Assembly (NCBI RefSeq): GCF_030486595.1
Contig: NZ_JAUJZH010000030.1
Coordinates: 31,068 to 95,067, forward strand
Direction: 5' to 3'
DNA length: 64,000 nucleotides
DNA from: Variovorax ginsengisoli
Lineage (GTDB): Bacteria; Pseudomonadota; Gammaproteobacteria; Burkholderiales; Burkholderiaceae_C
The translations under genes were made by a program, and so were the position numbers. Positions 60,685 to 64,000 of this stretch are shown piece by piece. The notes under the pieces are model-generated. The model was not told the DNA's origin. It saw only the letters and a program-made list of their open reading frames with translations, and made no database searches. Position 1 is the first letter of the stretch; every line of letters starts with the position of its first letter.

Positions 60685-61110
60685 ATGCCAGCCCCTCCCC
60701 GCGCGCTGACCAAAGCGCATTTCGAAACCTTGTCCGAGTTCCGCTACCAGATGCGCCGATTCGAGCGCTTTTCGGAGCGCGCCGCACAAGGCGAGGGCAT
60801 CACGCCGCAGCAGTATTTGTTGCTGCTCCATGTGAAGGGCTTCCCGAACCGAACATGGGCGTTCGTTGGTGAACTCGCCGAGCGCTTGCAGATGCAGTCA
60901 CACGGCGCCGTCGCATTGGTCACCCGGTGCGAAGCGCTCGGATTGGTCGAGCGCAGGCCGAACGCCAGCGACAGGAGGCAGGTCGGAGTCCACTTGGCTG
61001 AGAAGGGCGAGCAATTGCTGCAGCGCCTCGCTGCATTGCACCGTGCCGAACTGAAATCGCTCGGCGGCACGTTCCAGGTTCCACAGATCGATCTTCCGGT
61101 AATGCAATGA
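60685..61110 (+). CDS. MarR family transcriptional regulator
   Basis: A 141-residue winged-helix MarR protein. LSEFRYQMRRFERFSERAAQ is the dimerisation helix, ITPQQYLLLLHVKG the start of the HTH, and LAERLQMQSHGAVALVTRCE plus GLVERRPNASDRRQVGVHLA the recognition helix and wing (with the D-R-R motif). The ATG at 60685 was chosen because the earlier ATG at 60637 lies in the operator. Its stop overlaps the ClC start by four bases. Confidence 0.9.
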   Translation: MPAPPRALTKAHFETLSEFRYQMRRFERFSERAAQGEGITPQQYLLLLHVKGFPNRTWAFVGELAERLQMQSHGAVALVTRCEALGLVERRPNASDRRQVGVHLAEKGEQLLQRLAALHRAELKSLGGTFQVPQIDLPVMQ

Positions 61111-62849
61111 GTCATTCATCTCGCGGCGATTTCGCCCTTAACACGCGCCTCCTTCGAATCACCGCAATGGCGGCGGTGATCGGGGCTCTGAGCACGGTGG
61201 CCGCCTATGTGTTGCTCGACCTCATCCGGTTCTTTACCAACCTCTTCTTCTTTCAGACCTTGTCCTTGGCTGATCGCTCGCCGGCGACGAATACGCTCGG
61301 CGCCTGGGTCATCTTGGTGCCCGTCATAGGTGGCCTCATCGTCGGCGTCATGGCGCGCTATGGGTCCGACAAGATTCGCGGCCACGGCATCCCGGAGGCC
61401 ATCGAGGCCATTCTCTTCGGCAAGAGCAAGATGTCGCCCAAGGTCGCCTTACTGAAGCCGCTGTCATCCGGCATCGTGATCGGCAGCGGCGGACCCTTCG
61501 GTGCGGAAGGCCCGATCATCATGACCGGTGGGGCGATCGGTTCGCTGCTGGCCCAGTACTTCCACCTGACGGCGGGGGAGCGCAAGGCATTGCTCGTGGC
61601 GGGTGCGACGGCGGGCATGACGGCGGTCTTCGGAACACCGGTCGCGGCCGTCTTGCTGGCCGTGGAACTGCTGCTGTTCGAACTGCGACCACGCAGTCTT
61701 CTGCCGGTGGCCGTGGCCTGTGCCGTCGCCGGCTTCGCCCGGCCCCTGCTGATGGGACCGGGCCCGTTGTTTCCGATGCAGACGGCCGTGCCGGATCCGA
61801 TGGTCCTGTTCTACTGCGCGGCTGCAGGGCTCGCATGCGGCGTGCTGGCGCTGGTGCTTTCGACTTCGCTCTACAAGGTCGAGGACCTGTTCGGCAAGCT
61901 GCCGCTGCACTGGATGTGGTGGCCCGCCATGGGCGGTCTCGTCGTCGGGCTCGGTGGCTACCTCGAGCCGCGCGCCCTGGGGGTGGGCTACGACGTCATC
62001 GGGGATCTGCTGAACAACCGATTGGCACTCGCAGCGGTGCTGGCCCTGCTCGGCGTGAAAGTCGTGATCTGGGTGGTTGCACTCGGCTCCGGAACCTCGG
62101 GCGGCGTGCTGGCGCCGCTGCTGATGATGGGGGCCGGTCTCGGCGTGGCCCTTGGGCATCTGCTGCCCGGCAGCGACCCCTTGCTGTGGCCGCTGGTGTG
62201 CATGGCCGCCACCCTGGGAGGCGTGATGCGTGCACCGTTGACGGCCACCGTGTTCGCCTTCGGACTCACGCACGACAGCAATGCCTTGCTGCCGCTGCTC
62301 GCGACCTCGGCCGCGGCCTACGGCTTCACGGTGCTGACGATGCGGCGTTCGATCCTGACCGAGAAGATCGCGCGTCGCGGGTACCACATCTACCGCGAAT
62401 ACGGCATCGATCCGCTCGAGCGTCATGCCGTCGAGGAAGTCATGACCCGCGAGGTCCAGACCATCGATGCCGACCTGTCGGTGCGGGAAGCCCTCTCGCT
62501 TCACTTCGGTCCGGGCCAGGCGCATCGCGCCTTTCCCGTGCTGCGCGACGGGGTGCTGGTCGGCATGGCCGATCGGGCCGTCCTTTCGGCTTGCCACAGC
62601 GCCGATCCGGTCGCATCCGTTGCCGACGCCTGCGAGCCGCCGGCGACGGTCAGCCTGGGCGAGAACTGTCGCAGCGTCGCCACCCGGATGGCGCGGCTGC
62701 GGGTGGAGCGCCTACCTGTGGTGCGCCATCCGCAGTCGGGGGAACTGGTGGGCATCGTGTCCCGCAGCGACCTCATCAAACCTTCCCTGGCGCATTTCGA
62801 TGAGGAAGAAAAACGCGAGCGGATGCGCGGCCTTCCCTGGCAGGTCTGA
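61107..62849 (+). CDS. ClC-type anion channel/transporter with C-terminal CBS domains
   Basis: A 580-residue ClC protein with a membrane part (about residues 15-430) and two CBS domains (about 445-505 and 515-570, starting VEEVMTREVQTIDADLSVRE). Filter motif 1 reads GHGIP (92-96) instead of GSGIP. The gating glutamate is E134 in GSGGPFGAEGP, where family members have GREGP. The GxFxP motif reads GGVLAP at 332-337. These changes make the selectivity hard to predict. The start overlaps the MarR stop (ATGA at 61107-61110). It is probably co-regulated with the HPP-CBS gene. Confidence 0.92.
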   Translation: MSHSSRGDFALNTRLLRITAMAAVIGALSTVAAYVLLDLIRFFTNLFFFQTLSLADRSPATNTLGAWVILVPVIGGLIVGVMARYGSDKIRGHGIPEAIEAILFGKSKMSPKVALLKPLSSGIVIGSGGPFGAEGPIIMTGGAIGSLLAQYFHLTAGERKALLVAGATAGMTAVFGTPVAAVLLAVELLLFELRPRSLLPVAVACAVAGFARPLLMGPGPLFPMQTAVPDPMVLFYCAAAGLACGVLALVLSTSLYKVEDLFGKLPLHWMWWPAMGGLVVGLGGYLEPRALGVGYDVIGDLLNNRLALAAVLALLGVKVVIWVVALGSGTSGGVLAPLLMMGAGLGVALGHLLPGSDPLLWPLVCMAATLGGVMRAPLTATVFAFGLTHDSNALLPLLATSAAAYGFTVLTMRRSILTEKIARRGYHIYREYGIDPLERHAVEEVMTREVQTIDADLSVREALSLHFGPGQAHRAFPVLRDGVLVGMADRAVLSACHSADPVASVADACEPPATVSLGENCRSVATRMARLRVERLPVVRHPQSGELVGIVSRSDLIKPSLAHFDEEEKRERMRGLPWQV

Positions 62850-62964
62850 GCTCAAACTGTTCACTCACGCGAACGTTGCCATCACGCAGCAAGTTCAATG
62901 CGGTCAACAGTCGCCCGGCGCGCCGCCAATCATTCGGGACCTAAGCGGCAACGGGCTTCGAACT

Positions 62965-63425
62965 TGCCCGCAATGCCCGGGATGCGATGCCTGCAGCAGC
63001 GCGATGTCAGTCAACTCCATGAGCGTCGCGCGCAGGAAGCAGACGACCTCCACAGCCTGGCGTCGCTGTTCGATGCGCGCGGTCATCGATGGGCAGCGCA
63101 TCACGACGTGAGCCGCATAGGCCTGTTGCTTGCTCGGGGCGATCGAATCCAGCGCCCAGTTATGCACCCTCAATGCCTTGAGGACGCGGATCTTCTCCAG
63201 GGTCTCCGCGATCGTGCTCGGCGAGTGACGCTGGGGCGGTGTCTTGAGCTACTCCAGGTGGCTGCCTGATGCTGCGGGGTAGGATGCCCGGGCCCAATCG
63301 ATGGCTTGGCGCAACGCCGCCTTTCCAATCGCCGTCTCGATCGTTGCGGCCATCGCAGCCTCCGTGGCGTCGAACGCCTTTCGGGCTCAGTCGGCATTCA
63401 GCGTGAGCCTGGATTGATGATTCGT
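62965..63425 (-). pseudogene. Tn3-family transposase remnant (DUF4158 region)
   Basis: The reverse strand reads STIAETLEKIRVLKALRVHN, WALDSIAPSKQQAYAAHVVM and VEVVCFLRATLMELTDIALL, the pattern of the N-terminal DUF4158 domain of Tn3-type transposases. It is broken by shifts and stops near 63265 and 63170 and ends after LLQASH. The catalytic part is absent. Confidence 0.65.
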
Positions 63426-63469
63426 CTGCCGTACAGTTAGATGCGGGCGGTTCGCACCAGGTCGTCCGG

Positions 63470-63827
63470 GTGAGCGGCCCCAAGGCAGCGACCGCGAGAA
63501 CCTGTTCGAGCTTCTGCCGCTGGACCTCATCCAGGTCGATCAGCCCAAGATGGGTGCGAGCCCAGGCCTGGTGCTCGTACAGCGCCTGGCGACGTTCGTA
63601 GAGTGACCGGAGGCTGGCAGTGTGATTGTGTCTGCTCGGGAATAGGTGTTCCCTTCGATCTGAGCCGACGTATAGGCGAAGTCGATGGCCGACTCTTCTT
63701 TCCACCTTGGATTCTTAAGCAGGGAGAAGAGGGGGTTGGCTTGGGCACAGCGACTCAGCTCCTGCAGCTCCTCGTCACGGAAGACTTCGATGTTCGCAAG
63801 GCGCGAGGGAAGATTGCTGATGGTCAT
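63470..63827 (-). pseudogene. Fic family protein N-terminal remnant
   Basis: The reverse strand starts MTISNLPSRLANIEVFRDEE and reads SAIDFAYTSAQIEGNTYSRA, where S-x3-IEGN is typical of the inhibitory or N-terminal region of Fic proteins. A frameshift near 63655 follows, with LYERRQALYEHQAWARTHLG and DLDEVQRQKLEQVLA. The HPFxxGNGR catalytic motif is not present, so no AMPylation activity is expected. It abuts the Tn3 remnant. Confidence 0.6.
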
Positions 63828-63895
63828 TCAGGTTCAGTTTATCGGGCTCGATACACGCAGGATAGGAAGAGTGCCCTCATTTGGTTGATTGCGCA

Positions 63896-63960
63896 TTTCA
63901 GCGATCGTGGACGCTGGTTTCAGCGTGATCGCGGACGGTGTTTCAAGGTGATCGTGGACG
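63896..63960. repeat. Three iterated repeats at a probable IS21-type element end
   Basis: TTTCAGCGATCGTGGACG (63896-63913), TTTCAGCGTGATCGCGGACG (63918-63937) and TTTCAAGGTGATCGTGGACG (63941-63960) follow each other at about 22-23 base intervals. Repeated sets of this type are typical of IS21-family ends, where the transposase binds several sites. The element itself would continue to the right, beyond the window, with istA and istB genes. The assignment is by pattern only. Confidence 0.6.
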
Positions 63961-64000
63961 ATCACGGAAGCACGCGAGTGAAGGGGTTCATGGTATCTCA

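Noticed and set aside
1..64000. CRISPR arrays, tRNA and rRNA genes
   Set aside because: No regularly spaced direct repeats and no tRNA or rRNA sequence were noticed in any gap read by eye. A computed scan (tRNAscan, CRISPR finder) would be decisive.

Overview
The window is high-GC DNA whose gene content points to a betaproteobacterium of the order Burkholderiales (Comamonadaceae, Burkholderiaceae or Alcaligenaceae type). The clues are four orphan TctC/Bug periplasmic binding proteins, many LysR regulators, CaiB-type catabolic clusters, tandem UspA proteins and paired HPP/ClC anion transporters. No rRNA, tRNA or CRISPR array was seen. The genus cannot be fixed from the sequence alone.

Layout. 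1-3.1 kb: partial class III aminotransferase, RpiR regulator and a LysR regulator. 3.5-6.7 kb: stress cluster (DUF488, CBS-CBS-BON, UspA, nitronate monooxygenase fused to a DUF6306-like domain). 7.2-12.9 kb: EamA permease, CobW-type GTPase, YtcJ-type amidohydrolase and TctC protein in one operon, with a divergent LysR. 13.2-17.2 kb: second stress cluster (Rnk-like factor, two tandem UspA proteins, a stand-alone protein resembling EF-G domain V, a GNAT-like protein). 18-20.2 kb: a yeiH remnant and two LysR genes, cut and fused at their 5' ends. 20.2-27.3 kb: sulfur operon (four-domain rhodanese, glutathione S-transferase, thiol dioxygenase, amino-acid ABC importer, cystathionine beta-lyase-like enzyme). 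27.4-31 kb: a formylglycine-generating-enzyme homologue next to a Cys-type sulfatase with a C-terminal dockerin-like domain. 31.2-32.8 kb: decayed genes (KfrA-like coiled coil, prolyl oligopeptidase).

33.5-47.5 kb: a catabolic island for an unidentified carboxylic acid or acids (CaiB CoA-transferase, SCP2-type thiolase, iron-type alcohol dehydrogenase, enoyl-CoA hydratase, SDR, two paralogous 2-hydroxyacid dehydrogenases, two TctC proteins, cupin, HTH-citrate-synthase-like protein, LysR), interrupted by a broken IS481 element. 47.6-58.5 kb: a region of repeated small oxidoreductase modules (F420-reductase-like Rossmann proteins, SDRs, SRPBCC proteins) under TetR, LysR and HxlR regulators, mixed with remnants of similar modules. 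59.4-62.8 kb: HPP-CBS membrane protein, MarR regulator and ClC-CBS channel, with two matching operator-like sites. 62.9-64 kb: Tn3-type transposase and Fic remnants and what looks like the end of an IS21-type element.

The high density of truncations, frameshifts and transposase fragments marks an accessory region shaped by repeated deletion and rearrangement. The most distinctive intact features are the sulfur operon, the sulfatase/FGE pair, the EF-G-domain-V-like stress protein, the citrate-synthase-like HTH fusion that has lost a catalytic histidine motif, and the MarR-linked HPP/ClC pair.
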